A stretch of DNA of 51,839 nucleotides from Penium margaritaceum (lineage: Eukaryota > Streptophyta > Zygnematophyceae > Desmidiales > Peniaceae), in assembly GCA_023375785.1 (NCBI GenBank), contig SZWC01000831.1, positions 167,366-219,204 of the forward strand, read 5' to 3'. The position numbers and the translations under genes were made by a program. This document shows, in pieces, positions 9,761 through 19,800 of this stretch. Numbering within the stretch: the first letter of the stretch is position 1; every line of letters begins with the position of its first letter. The notes under the pieces were generated by a model. It did no database searches and was not told the origin of the DNA. It worked only from the letters and a program-made list of their open reading frames with translations.

Positions 9761-10512
9761 GATGGCAAAGGGATGCGTGCATTATCAAAGTTGGAGGTGG
9801 TGCGCACATATGTGTGCGGACCGTTCAAGCTCTCCATTGGTGGGGCACGCTACTTTTTCACCTTCATCGACAACCACAGCCGCAAATTGTACCTTTACAA
9901 CATTAAGAGGAAGAGTGATGTGCTGTCATGCATGGAGGAGTTTGTGGTAGCAGTGGAGTGACAAACAGAGTTGAAGGTGAAGTCGTTCCGGAACGACCAC
10001 GGTGGAGAGTACAAGGGTTGCCCGGCATGGATGAAGAGCAAAGAGATAGCGTGGCAGAAAACAATGCCACATTCTCTATAGCAGAACGGCATTGCCAAGA
10101 GGGCAAACCGCACCATCCTCAACCTGGTCAGGTCTATGTTGAGCGATTCTGGCCTCACACAAAAGTATTGGGGAAATGCAGCACAGATAGCGGCATACAT
10201 CATGAACCTGACTCTGACAAAGCTGCTAAAAGACGCGGAGTCCAAGGTGTGGAAGACGCCACAAGAGGTGTGGAGCAAGAGGAAGCCAACTGTGACTCAC
10301 CTCGACATATTTGGATGCGTTGTACATGCTATTGTGCAGGCATGGGAGGGGCGGGACAAGCTGGACCCGCGGACTCGCCGGTACATCTTCGTTGGGTATG
10401 AGAGCGGGAGCAAGGCGTACCGGCTCTTTGAGCCGCGGAGGCAGCAGATTGTGAAGAGTCACGACGTCACGTTCGACGAGGACAGCCATTGGACAGACAA
10501 AGAGGACACGTG
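9731..10512 (+). pseudogene. Element C: integrase
   Basis: GKMTRQPLDGKG opens the integrase N-terminal linker. FFTFIDNHSRKLYLYNIK (about 9855-9908) is the core segment around the first catalytic Asp region. NDHGGEYKG (about 9995-10021) contains the second Asp. QNGIAKRANRTILNLVRSML (about 10082-10141) matches QNGVAERxNRTL, with the catalytic Glu replaced by Lys. The C-terminal part reads HLDIFGCVVHA, then YIFVGYESGSKAYRLFEP, then VKSHDVTFDED (to about 10483). Stops occur near 9959 and 10079. In the family this enzyme joins cDNA ends to host DNA. Confidence 0.85.
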
Positions 10513-10739
10513 ATTTCCAAGCATGGGGAGTGGCTGCAACTCCTTGATGGAGAGACGTTGCATGACGCAAAAGAGGGTGACGTCCGAGCGGCTCCAACCG
10601 GAGAGAACCATCTGGGGGATGGGGGAGCGGGTGATGTGCATTCAGCCGAGTCGGAAAATGAGTCCAAAGCGCCGGCAGCAATGACGCTGAACGAGGAGGC
10701 AGGGAGTGAGCCTGCATCTCCACAGTCCCTAAGAGAGGG

Positions 10740-11700
10740 GGAGTAGGCCAGTGGTATGAGTGTTACTGCGAGGGGGCAACAGCAGCAATAATAGCAACAG
10801 TAGCATCAGCATCCTCAACAGTAGCAGCCTCAAAGAAATGGACATGTGAGGAGGACGGCAAAGAGGTATGATGCCGCGGAGGGCATCTGGACCATGTTTT
10901 CTTGAGCATTCTTTGCGTAAGAGGAGCCCGAGACAGTAAAGGAGGCGTTGCAGTGGAAGAATGGGACTGAGTGGGAGAGAGCTATAAAATCTGAGCTCGC
11001 CTCCCACGAGGAGAGTAGAACTTGGCAGCTGATCGACAGGCCAAAGGGTGAGAAAATCATTGGCTCCAAGTGGATCTTCAAGAAGAAGCTCATTAAGGAG
11101 GAGAAGGTGGACCAGTACAAGGCGTGACTGGTGGCAAAGGGGTACTCCCAGCGGAAGGGTGAACACTACGATGAAACCTTCGCACCGATGGCGAAGTTTG
11201 CCTCCATCCGCTCCATCCTCTTGATGGCAGCGGCGCGTGACTGCAAAGTCCACCAGATGGGTGTGAAACCACATTCCTCAATGGTGACCTAGACAAGGAG
11301 GTCCTCATGGAGATTTTGGAGGGGCTGGATGCGGCGCCGGGAAAGGTGTGCCTGCACTGGAAGGCGCTCTATGGGCTGAAGCAAGCGCCACTCATGTGGT
11401 ACCTGAAATGGGATGTCTTCATGGCCAAGCTTGGCTTCAAGCACTACGAGGCAGATCACAGTGTGTACGTGCGGAAGCAGCTGGGGTTGCACCAGATTGT
11501 GGTTCTTCACATGGATGACCTCATCCTCGTGTCATCGGACATGGAGGCGTTGGTGAACCTGCAGCGGCAACTGGACGGTCGGTTCAAAATGACCGACATG
11601 GACGGGCTCAAGTACTACCTTGACGTCGCCATCAAGAGGGACCGCAAGGCACACATGCCGGAGAAGGGGCATGCAAAGTATGTGTAAGAGGTGTTCCGCC
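10740..11700 (+). pseudogene. Element C: reverse transcriptase
   Basis: After a CAG-rich linker (10775-10830), RT begins with TVKEALQWKNGTEWERAIKS (about 10932-10990) and continues SKWIFKKKLIKEEKVDQYKA, stop, LVAKGYSQRKGEHYDETFAP (about 11068-11185), as in copia RT motifs. After a shift near 11260, YGLKQAPLMWY and then VVLHMDDLILVSSDME (about 11500-11547) follow. The catalytic box is HMDD instead of YVDD, keeping both Asp. Next comes the conserved MTDMDGLKYYLDV segment. At least one stop and one frameshift interrupt it. Confidence 0.85.
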
Positions 11701-12491
11701 ACTACAGCATGGAGGAGTGCAACCCCATGGGCACACCTATGACCACCACATGTGAGTTGAGCTCGAGCATGGGACCAAGCACGGATGAGGAGAAGGTGGA
11801 GATGACAGGTGCGCCATACCAGTCCGTAGTGGGGAGCATAATGTATGCCATGGTGGCGACATGACCCGACCTGGCCTTTGCGGAGGGCCAAGTGAGCCGG
11901 TATGTTGTTGACCCTGGGCCGCTGCATTGGCAAGCGGCGAAGCGGATCCTCCGCTACCTCAAGGCGGCAAAACAGTTGCTGCTCGTGTTTCGAGGGGGAG
12001 CGCGTGACGACTCCCTCGAGTTGTTTGGCTACTCCGATGCCTACTGGGCTCATGATGTGGATGACATATAATCAATGTCGGGGTATATTTTTGTGCTTGG
12101 TGGTGCATCAGTTTCAGGGACAAGCAGGAAGCAGGACTGTGAGGCACTCTCTAGCACCAAGGCAGAGTACATCGTACTCTTGGAAGCTGCAAAGGAGATG
12201 GTGTGGCTGCGGCAGCTGCTAAAGGAGATTGGCATGTCACAAAGGAAGCCAACGGTACTCAATGTTGACAACATGAGTTCCATCAGCCCAATCCAGAACC
12301 CGGTGCTGCACAATAGGACCAAGCACATCGAGATCCGACATCAGTTTGTGCGAGACTTGGTGGCGAAGGGAGATGCGGATATTGTGCATTGTGGCACTAA
12401 GTGTATGCTTGCCGATGCCATGACCAAGGCACAGTCCAAGGAAAGGCATGAAGAGATCTGCATGGAGCTCGGTCTGCACTATGAGGTTTGA
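11701..12491 (+). pseudogene. Element C: RT C-terminus and RNase H
   Basis: YQSVVGSIMYAMVAT, stop, PDLAFAEGQVSRY matches the copia YRSAVGSLMYL...RPDIAFAVGxVSRF block. RNase H follows: LFGYSDAYWAHDVDD (about 12020-12065; D-x-W-A is the usual first Asp), then SGYIFVLGGASVSGTSRKQ, SSTKAEYIVLLEAAKE, and TKHIEIRHQFVRDLVAKG. It ends MELGLHYEV-stop at 12489-12491, 53 bases before the 3' LTR. In-frame stops at about 11864 and 12069. Confidence 0.85.
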
Positions 12492-12544
12492 AATGCTACA
12501 GGTTCCAAGGACAGGGCATCAAGGCTGTGGAGAAAGGGGGAGAT

Positions 12545-13260
12545 TGTTGACATGGTGTGCCCCTTGCCCTGCGTGACGTTGATCGTTCTCCCTGGTTCGA
12601 CTACTGATGAGTGGTCGAACACCTGATCTGACTTTAGGTTTGGATTCCTTGAAGTTTTCCATGCACGATCGAGCTTTGAATCACTCAATTTGAGTGAGTA
12701 TTCAGAAAATCAGCCTAGCCCAAAGTTCGGGTGTTTGGCGGGTGGAATCTGGTACCCGCCATGGGTGGCGGGATAATCCACCACCAGTGATCCGATTTTG
12801 TCTCCAACAAGCTCCAAATGCACTAGGGCCATGAGTGAAGCAATCAGAGATATTTCCTTGACCAGGGCGAAATTCTTCTTGACTTTTGGATGAGGAAAGG
12901 TGCTCCGACGGGTCATTGTCGAAGCGCCTCCCGTTGCCTAGCGTGCAAGGCAAGGTGGGCAGCTCCACCAATGGTTGCTTCGACGGCCATAGTAGGGGCT
13001 CTACTACTCCGATTTGGACGTGCTTGGATGTGTTGGAAGGCTTAAATCACATACTAAAAGGATCTGATGTAATCTCACTGTGCTACCCAACAAAAATGTC
13101 TTTCAATCCAGTTCTACTGGATGCGACGTGTTCTTTCCACTCCTATCTGTGATCCACACTCTTCACCATTGGTGACCATTGGCTTCCCCAAAGATTGGTA
13201 GCGTACATTAGTGAGAGCTAGGCATCCTTAAGGGTGCCTCTACACCCACTAGAGCCAACA
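12545..13260 (+). repeat. 3' LTR of element C
   Basis: 716 bp, TGTTGACATGG...GCCAACA. Aligns with 7682-8327 except for roughly 70 extra bases around 13010-13125 that interrupt the similarity. Confidence 0.9.
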
Positions 13261-13265
13261 CATAA
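13261..13265 (+). repeat. Target site duplication of element C, right copy
   Basis: Reads cataa. Partner catcg at 7677-7681. The B reading frame resumes at 13266 with PLVLVHADLTRP. Confidence 0.55.
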
Positions 13266-14050
13266 CCCCTTGTTTTGGTTCATGCAGACCTCACGAGACC
13301 CATGCCTGTCCCTTCTCTCCAATACGGGTCTCAGTATGTTTTGACAGTCACAGATGATCACAGCCGCTTTCACTGGGCCTTTCTGCTGAAAACTGAAGGA
13401 GATGCTGAAAGAGCTATCGCGGAGTGGATAGCTCTAGCAGAACTACAGACGGGGTATAAACTTCTAGTATTGTGAACTGACAGGGAGGGGAATTCCCTGG
13501 AACCCCAACTGATGAACTCAAGGTATTGAACATTAGACCACTGCACCCTACACGCCACAACAGAACAACGTTACAGAATGGTGGCAGAGAACATTTGGTG
13601 ATGCACTCCAAACGTTGCTAACCGAATCTGGTCTGCCGTTCAGTTTCTGGGAGAAGGCAGTCAAGTTTATCACTTGGGTTTGGAACCGTGTCCCATAACA
13701 TCCAGTGCCCAAGGAGGTGACACCTTGGGAACGCTGGTTTAAGGAGAATTCTGACCTTTGAACAGTGCGGTTATGGGGGAACAATGGCGTGTGTGTAGTT
13801 TCCTCAACTTCAACATTAAAACAAGCTCAACCCTTGTGGTTACTGGTGTGTGTTTGTTGGGGTTTCCCACGCCTCAAAGGCATGGCGGTTTTGGGACCCC
13901 ACAAACCATGCCTTTGTCAAGAGTCAAGATGCATCCTTTTTGGAGCATATGCCATACAAGGAATTCTAGACATTGTGGCAAGTTCCACCCATACCACATT
14001 CCGAGCACTACGGACAGTATGTGATTGTGCCCGTGTTTGTCCCTAGCCAA
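13266..14050 (+). pseudogene. Element B: integrase, continued after element C
   Basis: LVHADLTRPMPVPSLQYG, then TVTDDHSRFHWAFLLKTEGD (13278-13400), is the copia integrase core with its first Asp (HADL) and the D-D-x-S-R motif. It stops at 13473-13475 in place of the second-Asp segment (TDREGN follows in frame). Later parts (VWNRV near 13680, PWERWF near 13720) are in shifted frames and correspond to the integrase C-terminal TPxExW segment. From about 13780 the similarity fades. Confidence 0.75.
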
Positions 14051-14371
14051 GCATAACAGCCTGTCCGACCTTGGTGTAGGAACACTCTCCCCTGTACGTA
14101 CGGATTTGCTCACACCCATGATCTCGTGAGCACAAGCTTAGGTGCCCTGTCCTCTCCACGTGGTCTAGACCCCGTGGGTAGGCGCACCAACAGAGAGGCA
14201 ACATCGTCTATCGAGCATGTGTAGAGGTCTCTGCGTTCTGTGCCTTGGGTTGATCACAGGCAGTTCTATCACACAGTTGGGGTACCACAAGGGGGAGCCT
14301 CATTGACCAAACCACTGACGTTGACGGAAGCAAGGGGGCGTGCTGATGCACCCGAGTAGAAAAAGGCTACG

Positions 14372-15080
14372 GTGGCAGAGCTGAACGCCCTCCTGGATCA
14401 TGGTGTTTACGAACTAGTACCTCTACCACCGTTAAGGAAAGCAATTGATGTCAAAAGGGTGTTCAAACTCAAACGCAACTTGGCCGGTCTGATTGAGGAA
14501 TACAAGGCCAGACTGGTGGCTAAGGGGTTCCATCAAATACCAGGAGAGGACTTCACCGACACCAATGCGCCTGCCGGGAAGTATGGGACCAGCCGCTCGT
14601 TGTTGGCAGTTGTGGCACATGAGGACTAGGACGTCCATCAAATGGATGTGAAAAAAGTCTTTCTCAATGGTCCTCTTGAAGAAGAATGGTACGTCAAACA
14701 ACCAGAAGGCTTCGAAGATGGCATTGACAGAATGTGGTTGCTGTTAAAATCCCTTTACAGTCTCAAACAAGCCCCATGGTGCTGGAACAAGGAGATCCAG
14801 CGCACATTGGATCTTGATGGATGTACCCAAATTCTCTATGATCCTTTCCTATTCCTGCGATAGGAGGGTGGTGTACCAGTCGCTCTGCTTTTCTATGTGG
14901 ATGATCTGTTGATCTTGTCACCTTTTCTCTCACTCATTGCACAGACTAAAGCACTGTTCACAGCACACTATCACATGAAATAATTGGGTGAAGCACACAA
15001 CTTTCTTGGCATGACCATCATCACAGAAAGATCAGCACGAGCGTGCTCTATATCGGGGTCGATTCATTACGCATCTCACC
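14372..15080 (+). pseudogene. Element B: reverse transcriptase
   Basis: Opens MAELNALLDHGVYELVPLP and continues VKRVFKLKRNLAGLIEEYKA, RLVAKGFHQIPGEDF, a stop at 14627, then [20 protein letters not shown] and [10 protein letters not shown]. Next comes a stop at 14861, then LLFYVDDLLILSP (about 14886-14924) with an intact YVDD catalytic box. LGEAHNFLGMTI matches the LGxxxxFLGxxI segment. Several stops make it non-functional. Inner order and spacing are those of Ty1/copia RT. Confidence 0.85.
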
Positions 15081-15385
15081 GCATGCTTCCAACATTTAGT
15101 GCAGCATCTCCCGTCACAACAGTCACCCATGAGCTCAGATGTCTACGCACACCTGATGGACGTACGGACAACAGACTACAAAGCAGTCACTGATCCCACT
15201 CTATATCAACAGATCACGTGCAGCCTGTCATAATTGGCCTCCACAACCCGACCGGACATCTCTTGTGCAGTCAATGTGCTTGTCCAGTTCAGTTAGCACC
15301 CATGCGGCACTCATCACAAGGCATTGCTTAAGCTACAGCATTATGTGTTGGACACAGCTGAGAACGACTGGTATCTTTCCCAACC

Positions 15386-15833
15386 GTGGATCCGTTGCTT
15401 GATGGGTATTGTGACAGTGACTATGCTCGCAATCGTATAGCTTGTAGTCGGGGTGGCTATGTATTTTGGGTGAGGGGTACATCCGTGTCGTGGCGCAGTG
15501 CAAAGCACTTGTGTGTGGCACAGAACATTGCCAAAGCAAAGTGTATGGTACTGGGTGAAGCGGCGTGTGGAGGAATCTGGCTTGCATGCTTGTTGGAAGA
15601 ATTGGTGCCTCAATGTGCGTGCTGTACCACTGCATTGTGATAACTCTGCTATACGTTGCATTGCTGCAAATGATGGAGTACTGCACCCACACACAAAGCA
15701 CATCAACGCCGAGTATTACTTCGTGTGCGAAGCTGCTGACGCTAAGGTCACCCAAGTCTGTGCCATAAGTGGAGCGACACAGTTGGCCAATTTCCTCATC
15801 AATGCTCTCTCCTCTTCATCCCTTCTACTTTAA
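15386..15833 (+). pseudogene. Element B: RNase H
   Basis: LLDGYCDSDYARN at about 15395-15433 holds the first Asp (Y-S-D-A-D-W-A in intact copies). Then come GGYVFWVRGTSVSWRSAKH and, after a shift at about 15640, LHCDNSAIRCIAAND, HPHTKHINAEYYFV and VTQVCAISGATQLANFLINA, the usual RNase H C-terminal chain. Ends at TAA 15831-15833. RNase H removes the RNA template during cDNA synthesis. Confidence 0.8.
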
Positions 15834-15881
15834 CTGCATCAATTAGGCTACAATCGTGTTGCACTCACGTCCAAGGGGGCA

Positions 15882-16451
15882 TGTCAATTCTCTTGTACAT
15901 GTTTTCCTTTGTGGTCGTGAGTGCGCAGGACCCGCTGGTCCAGGAAGTGGAGGCGACGCATCGTGAGCGGACGTCATCCTGGTGTATCATCTTGGTGTCC
16001 CGGGATTCGCGCTCTTCAGTGCTTGCCTCCACCCTGGCAGCATAGCCTACAATCCCTCTCCTTTGACTATTGACTTGGAGGGATTTGCTGTGGCAGAAAT
16101 GCCGTCACATGCTTGCAAGACCTAGAATAGTCTGTTTGTCTTAGATAGGCTAGGAAAAATGTAGGTCTTCTAACTGGTGTGGCCGTTTATGTGCCCCTGG
16201 GGTTATCCGAGTTTGGAATCCCCATGTTTGAGGGGCGTGCGACAGCTTTGTCCTTGCACCTTGCTGTTCGCCGGCGAGCTTCGCTTGCCGGCTGCCGGGT
16301 GAGGATCGACTAGTGATCCTCACCCGTAAGAGGGTTGTGACCTCATGCTCCTAAACTTAACCTAAGTTCTATGTCGCCGGACTGTTTTTGACTCTACCTT
16401 ACACCAAAGTCAGCCATTTGAGGCAAGATAAGTTTCGTAGGAGTGCTCACA
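15882..16451 (+). repeat. 3' LTR of element B
   Basis: Begins TGTCAATTCTCTTGTACATG after the purine tract ccaagggggca and ends ...gagtgctcaca. Ungapped at its end against the 5' LTR, with two mismatches in the last 11 bases. Confidence 0.85.
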
Positions 16452-16456
16452 ACTAT
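16452..16456 (+). repeat. Target site duplication of element B, right copy
   Basis: Reads actat; see the left copy at 4548-4552. The A frame continues at 16457 with GPPASCTVLAGH. Confidence 0.6.
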
Positions 16457-17670
16457 GGCCCGCCTGCCAGTTGTACGGTCTTGGCTGGCCACTCTGTGCC
16501 CATGCAGTCAGTCCGTCCAGTTCGTGGTGGTGTCGTTGACCTCACACAACCGACTCCTGTCTCTGGTCTTGATGCTCTTGGCTTGGCGGCGGCTGTGGTA
16601 CAGCCTAACATCGCGCTTGGATATTCTCTCATTGGCGATGAGTTCCACCAAGCCATTGCAACAGCCGGGTCCACTCGGCCAATGTCATATCCCTCTGTCG
16701 CCACCGCACTCATTGCGAGTAGCGCCATGGCACGTGTGCCTGAACCGAACACAGAGCAACAAGCACACTCCACTGTAGATACAACTCTCTGGGAGCAAGC
16801 TATGCACTAGGAACTCACTGCGATTGAAGAGCAAGAAATTTAGAAGAAGGTGTAGCTCCCACGTGGTTGTAAGACCATATCATCCTGTTGGATTTTTTTA
16901 AGGAAAGAGAGGCCAAATGGATCAGTGGAATGATAGAAGGCCCGTCTAATGGAATTTCATGCCACCTTTGGCCCTGTTGGCAAGCTCAGTCAGGTGGCAC
17001 AGCATGAATGAGAGCTCCATTAGATGGACGTGAACAATGCCTTCTTTTATAGCAATCTCGAGAAAGAGATCTGTATTGTCCAGCCTCCACGGTTTGAGGA
17101 TGGAACAGACAGGGTCTGGCGCCTCCAAAAGGCCTTGTATGTTATGAAGCAATCTTCATGTTGTTTGAACCTCGAGATCTTTGCTATCTTGGAGCGGAGC
17201 GGGTATCACCTAAGCATAGTGGACCTAGCTCTGTTCGTGAGTGCCTCCTTTGCACCTTTCATCGCAATCTTGGTCTACGTGGATGACTTCTTGATTGCGT
17301 CCCCCGACCTACACGCCGTCCACACTATCTCTTCAAGTCTGTGTATAGGATGAAAGATTTTGGTCCAGCTCGTGTCTTCCTAGGAATGGAGATTGAGCGT
17401 GATCACCAGCATTGCACACTACATGTGCATCAGCCTGGTTACGTTAGGACACTAGGGGACCGCTTTGCTAACCTCTTGGCCACAGTCCCCTCTGCATCCA
17501 TGCCTATGATGCCCGTTGGACATAGGCGCCTCATGTCAGCAGACCAAGATTGCTTGGGGAAGCCTGTCGATGTCACGATGTGCCTCCGAGTCATTGGCTC
17601 CCTGATGTTCCTCGGAACCACGACGTACACAGATAATGGCTTTGCTATGTACTTCTTGTCGCAATTATGA
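16457..17670 (+). pseudogene. Element A: linker and reverse transcriptase, continued after element B
   Basis: The first ~350 bp continue the Ser/Pro/Val-rich linker of A. RT begins near 16790. The part at 17024 reads MDVNNAFFYSNLEKEICI (copia MDVxxAFLxGxLxExIYM), then FEDGTDRVWRLQKALYVMKQ, then ILVYVDDFLIASPD (about 17269-17308) with an intact YVDD box. A shift near 17345 leads into MKDFGPARVFLGMEIERD and the IGSLMFLGTTTYTD segment. N-terminal RT motifs between 16800 and 17020 are poorly preserved. Confidence 0.8.
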
Positions 17671-17703
17671 GATCAACCATGTCAGCTCCATCTAGAAGCT
17701 GCT

Positions 17704-18228
17704 TTGTGCGTGGTGCGGTATGTTGTGTCTACCCTACACTTGGACCTGTGCTTTTGTGCACAGCCATCTGTTGTGGTTGACGGATACACTGACAACAATT
17801 GGGCCCATGATCGCGATGCACGAAGCCAGTCCGGCTACATCTTCCTTGTCCGAGGTACAGCTGCCTCATGGAAGAGTGGTAAGCAGGATTGTGTAGCGCG
17901 GAGCTCGACTGAGGCTGAGTACATTGCAATGGGGGCTAGGGTCTGTGAAAGCATCTGGTTGTGCCATCTCATGCAACATCTATGCTAGCCCATCCGTTAC
18001 GACAATGAGAGCACGTGCTGCATAACAGAGCATGATGGCATGTGTCACACGCATACCAAGCACATCAACATTGAGCATCACATTGTATCATGTAGCAGTT
18101 TCTCTGTCATGGGTGTCGACGCACAGCATCAGCGTGAAAACGTCCTCACAAAAGTGATGTGCAGTGGTAAGTTCAAGTTTTCTCTGCACAATGTTGGGTT
18201 TCTTACGTTTAATTCTGCTCCTACGTGA
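17704..18228 (+). pseudogene. Element A: RNase H
   Basis: VVDGYTDNNWAHDRDARSQS (about 17775-17834) contains the first catalytic Asp. GYIFLVRGTAASWKSGKQ and SSTEAEYIAMGARVCE follow. It stops at 17986-17988 after the Leu/Cys segment and resumes in another frame with HTHTKHINIEHHIVS (about 18046-18090) and QRENVLTKVMCSGKF, the copia C-terminal LADxxTKxL equivalent. Ends at TGA near 18228. Confidence 0.8.
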
Positions 18229-18730
18229 TTCTTATCCCTTTCTTGTTGCTTCCTTTCTTTGTCGTTGGATCTTGTGTGGTTCTATCTCATGCCCTTGACT
18301 GTGCGCTGTCGTTGCCTTTGTTCTGTGACCCTTGCTTGCTCATGGTGACTGGCGTCTTTGGGTCATGGAGGAGTATTGGTGTGTCAGTCACGGTGATCTT
18401 TGGACTTGTCGCCATGGCTTGCTGGTATGCTGGGACACACGATGGCTCCATTGATAGCATTAGCATCAGTCAGCTCGTCCTCATGTTGTCTCCAGAGTTT
18501 TCTTGGTGACCACTAACTGGGGTCCATTTCCTCAATGACGCTGTCCTTGCTCGTTCATGATACAGTTGCGTAAGTTTTTATTTCTGCACTTGACGCTTCT
18601 TTTGGTTACTCATTCGGACAACTGAGGAACCCGTATGGCTGTCAGGTTCTCCTTTGCTGTTTTTTTGGAGCTTGTAGCCGGGTTGGTCTATTTTCTAACC
18701 AGTTGGTTTGACTTGTGCGGTTAGTTCCGT
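18229..18730 (+). other. Non-coding stretch between RNase H of A and its 3' LTR
   Basis: T-rich and without a convincing domain. No polypurine tract lies directly before 18731. Part of this could be LTR sequence whose counterpart is missing on the 5' side. Confidence 0.4.
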
Positions 18731-18904
18731 GCACGTGGATGAGACTACATGTACACACTTGCTTGTATGTTCTAACTTAACTCTTACTTCTTCAACCATA
18801 TCTTTGCATTATCTCAACCTAACTTAGTTTCGTCTCTCCCGTTGTAACACATACCGTGTTCTCTCGCACACAGGTAGTAGCTAAAAGGGTTATCTCATTC
18901 CCTA
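18731..18904 (+). repeat. 3' LTR of element A
   Basis: Direct counterpart of 818-991, sharing gatgagactacatgtac, gttctaacttaactctt and ggttatctcattccct. After 18904 the sequence switches sharply to an unrelated minus-strand RNase H remnant, marking the element edge. Confidence 0.65.
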
Positions 18905-19170
18905 TGTCTGCATGCTGCTGACGATTGTCACCCCAAATAACCTGAACTACTCTAGCAAAATTGCACTCGCATACAAAATAATAGTCAATCTCAATGTGCT
19001 TGGTGGGGGAGTGATGCATGCCATCATGCTCGGAAATTGCCTTTGCACTTTGGTTGTGGCAATGTTGTGACGCAGCGAATGGGAACACACAACTGTTGCA
19101 GTAGGCGAGATAGCCAAACAATTTCACACATACTTGCACCAAGCGCAGCATATTCTGCCTCCCTGGAACT
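18905..19170 (-). pseudogene. Minus-strand copia RNase H fragment
   Basis: On the minus strand from about 19165 it reads EAEYAALGASMCEIVWLSRL and then, after one shift, CHNQSAKAISEHDGMHHSPT, KHIEIDYYFVCECNFARVVQ and VIWGDNRQQ. This is the C-terminal half of copia RNase H (SSTEAEY, DNxSAI, HxRTKHI, F.R). It is cut by the right edge of element A at 18904. Confidence 0.75.
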
Positions 19171-19379
19171 CCTTTGTTGATATATTCACCTATTTCAACC
19201 AGGCAGGTCCTGACAAGCTGTCAGCCTCCTTGAGGCTCCTCCCTTGGACCCATCAGTACTACACGTAGCGGGCGGCCGCACGTGAGGTTGCCTTGGTCCA
19301 TCAGGTGAGTCCATTGGTTTCCGTGACGACCGGCTCACCAACGATACCTCCCCTCCTCATTGCCTTCTCCATTGCCCTC

Positions 19380-19800
19380 CTCCTAGGGCATGGTCATTAC
19401 TGCACAGGGGAAGAAAGGAAAACAGAGTTGTGGTAAGGAGCAGCAATAGCAACAGCAACTTCCAGAGCAGTCCGGTTGTGGGGGTGGATGTTCAGTTCAC
19501 TACTACAATTGTGGAGGCACACATTTCTACCCGGAGAGCCCATAGCCCTTCCATTGGACGCGGAACATGTGAGATCTTCAGGCCGCACATACCGAGTGAA
19601 TGGCTGCCTCTAGTGCCACCTAGACCAACCGCGCGACCACGACGGCAGCTGGTCCTGCATCGACCTCCGATGACGTGGATACCGCAAACCCTCGTGACTA
19701 CATCATCATGGAGCTTTGTCATCTTCTGGTGCTTCGCACTCAGGGAGGTGCAATTGTATTGACATAGCCATGTGGTCCACAGACTGATTGTACTGATGCG
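19380..19800 (+). pseudogene. Plus-strand copia gag fragment with degenerate zinc knuckle
   Basis: Starting near 19380, a Gln/Lys-rich stretch leads to CGGGCSVHYYNCGGTHFYPE (about 19474-19533). The part HYYNCGGTHFYPESP keeps the C-x-x-x-x-H core of a CCHC knuckle (family C-x2-C-x4-H-x4-C), with the first and last Cys replaced by Tyr and Ser. A stop follows at about 19542. It lies in the opposite orientation to, and between, two minus-strand RNase H pieces. Confidence 0.5.

Larger units (their letters stand above)
7682..13260 (+). mobile_element. Element C, Ty1/copia retrotransposon, innermost level of the nest
   Basis: LTRs at 7682-8327 and 12545-13260 begin TGTTGACATGG and end GCCAACA, a TGTTG...CAACA inverted terminus. 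A purine tract (agaaagggggagat, 12531-12544) lies directly before the 3' LTR. Domain order is gag (UBN2-type, CCHC knuckle), protease, gag-pre-integrase, integrase, RT, RNase H. It lies inside the pol of element B between gag-pre-integrase and integrase core. It is the best preserved of the three copia elements: the zinc knuckle is intact and long frames survive, but several stops and frameshifts remain. Confidence 0.9.
4553..16451 (+). mobile_element. Element B, Ty1/copia retrotransposon, middle level of the nest
   Basis: Bounded by two long similar LTRs (4553-5129 and 15882-16451) and flanked by actct and actat. It starts with a perfect plant-copia primer site and ends with a purine-rich tract (ccaagggggcat). 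Domain order is gag with a zinc knuckle, protease, gag-pre-integrase, [insertion of element C], integrase, RT, RNase H. It sits inside the integrase-RT linker of element A. When B and one duplication copy are left out, the A frame runs straight from ...cac tct to ggc ccg, so A was still open there at insertion. B itself is full of stops. Confidence 0.85.
818..18904 (+). mobile_element. Element A, Ty1/copia retrotransposon, outer level of a three-deep nest
   Basis: Flanked by a pair of similar ~174-bp LTR-like sequences. A copia-type primer site (tggtatcac) lies directly after the left LTR. The domain order is protease, gag-pre-integrase, integrase, a Ser/Val-rich linker, then (after the 11.9-kb insertion of element B) RT and RNase H, which is the Ty1/copia order. 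No convincing gag with a zinc knuckle was found between 1004 and 2700, so the element may have been non-autonomous or lost gag. Stops and frameshifts throughout make it inactive. No clean target duplication was identified outside its LTRs. Confidence 0.75.

Noticed and set aside
18225-18509. 94-residue hydrophobic frame after RNase H of A, as an env-like protein
   Set aside because: T-rich DNA gives hydrophobic translations. There is no start context, signal peptide pattern or homologous copy to support a gene.
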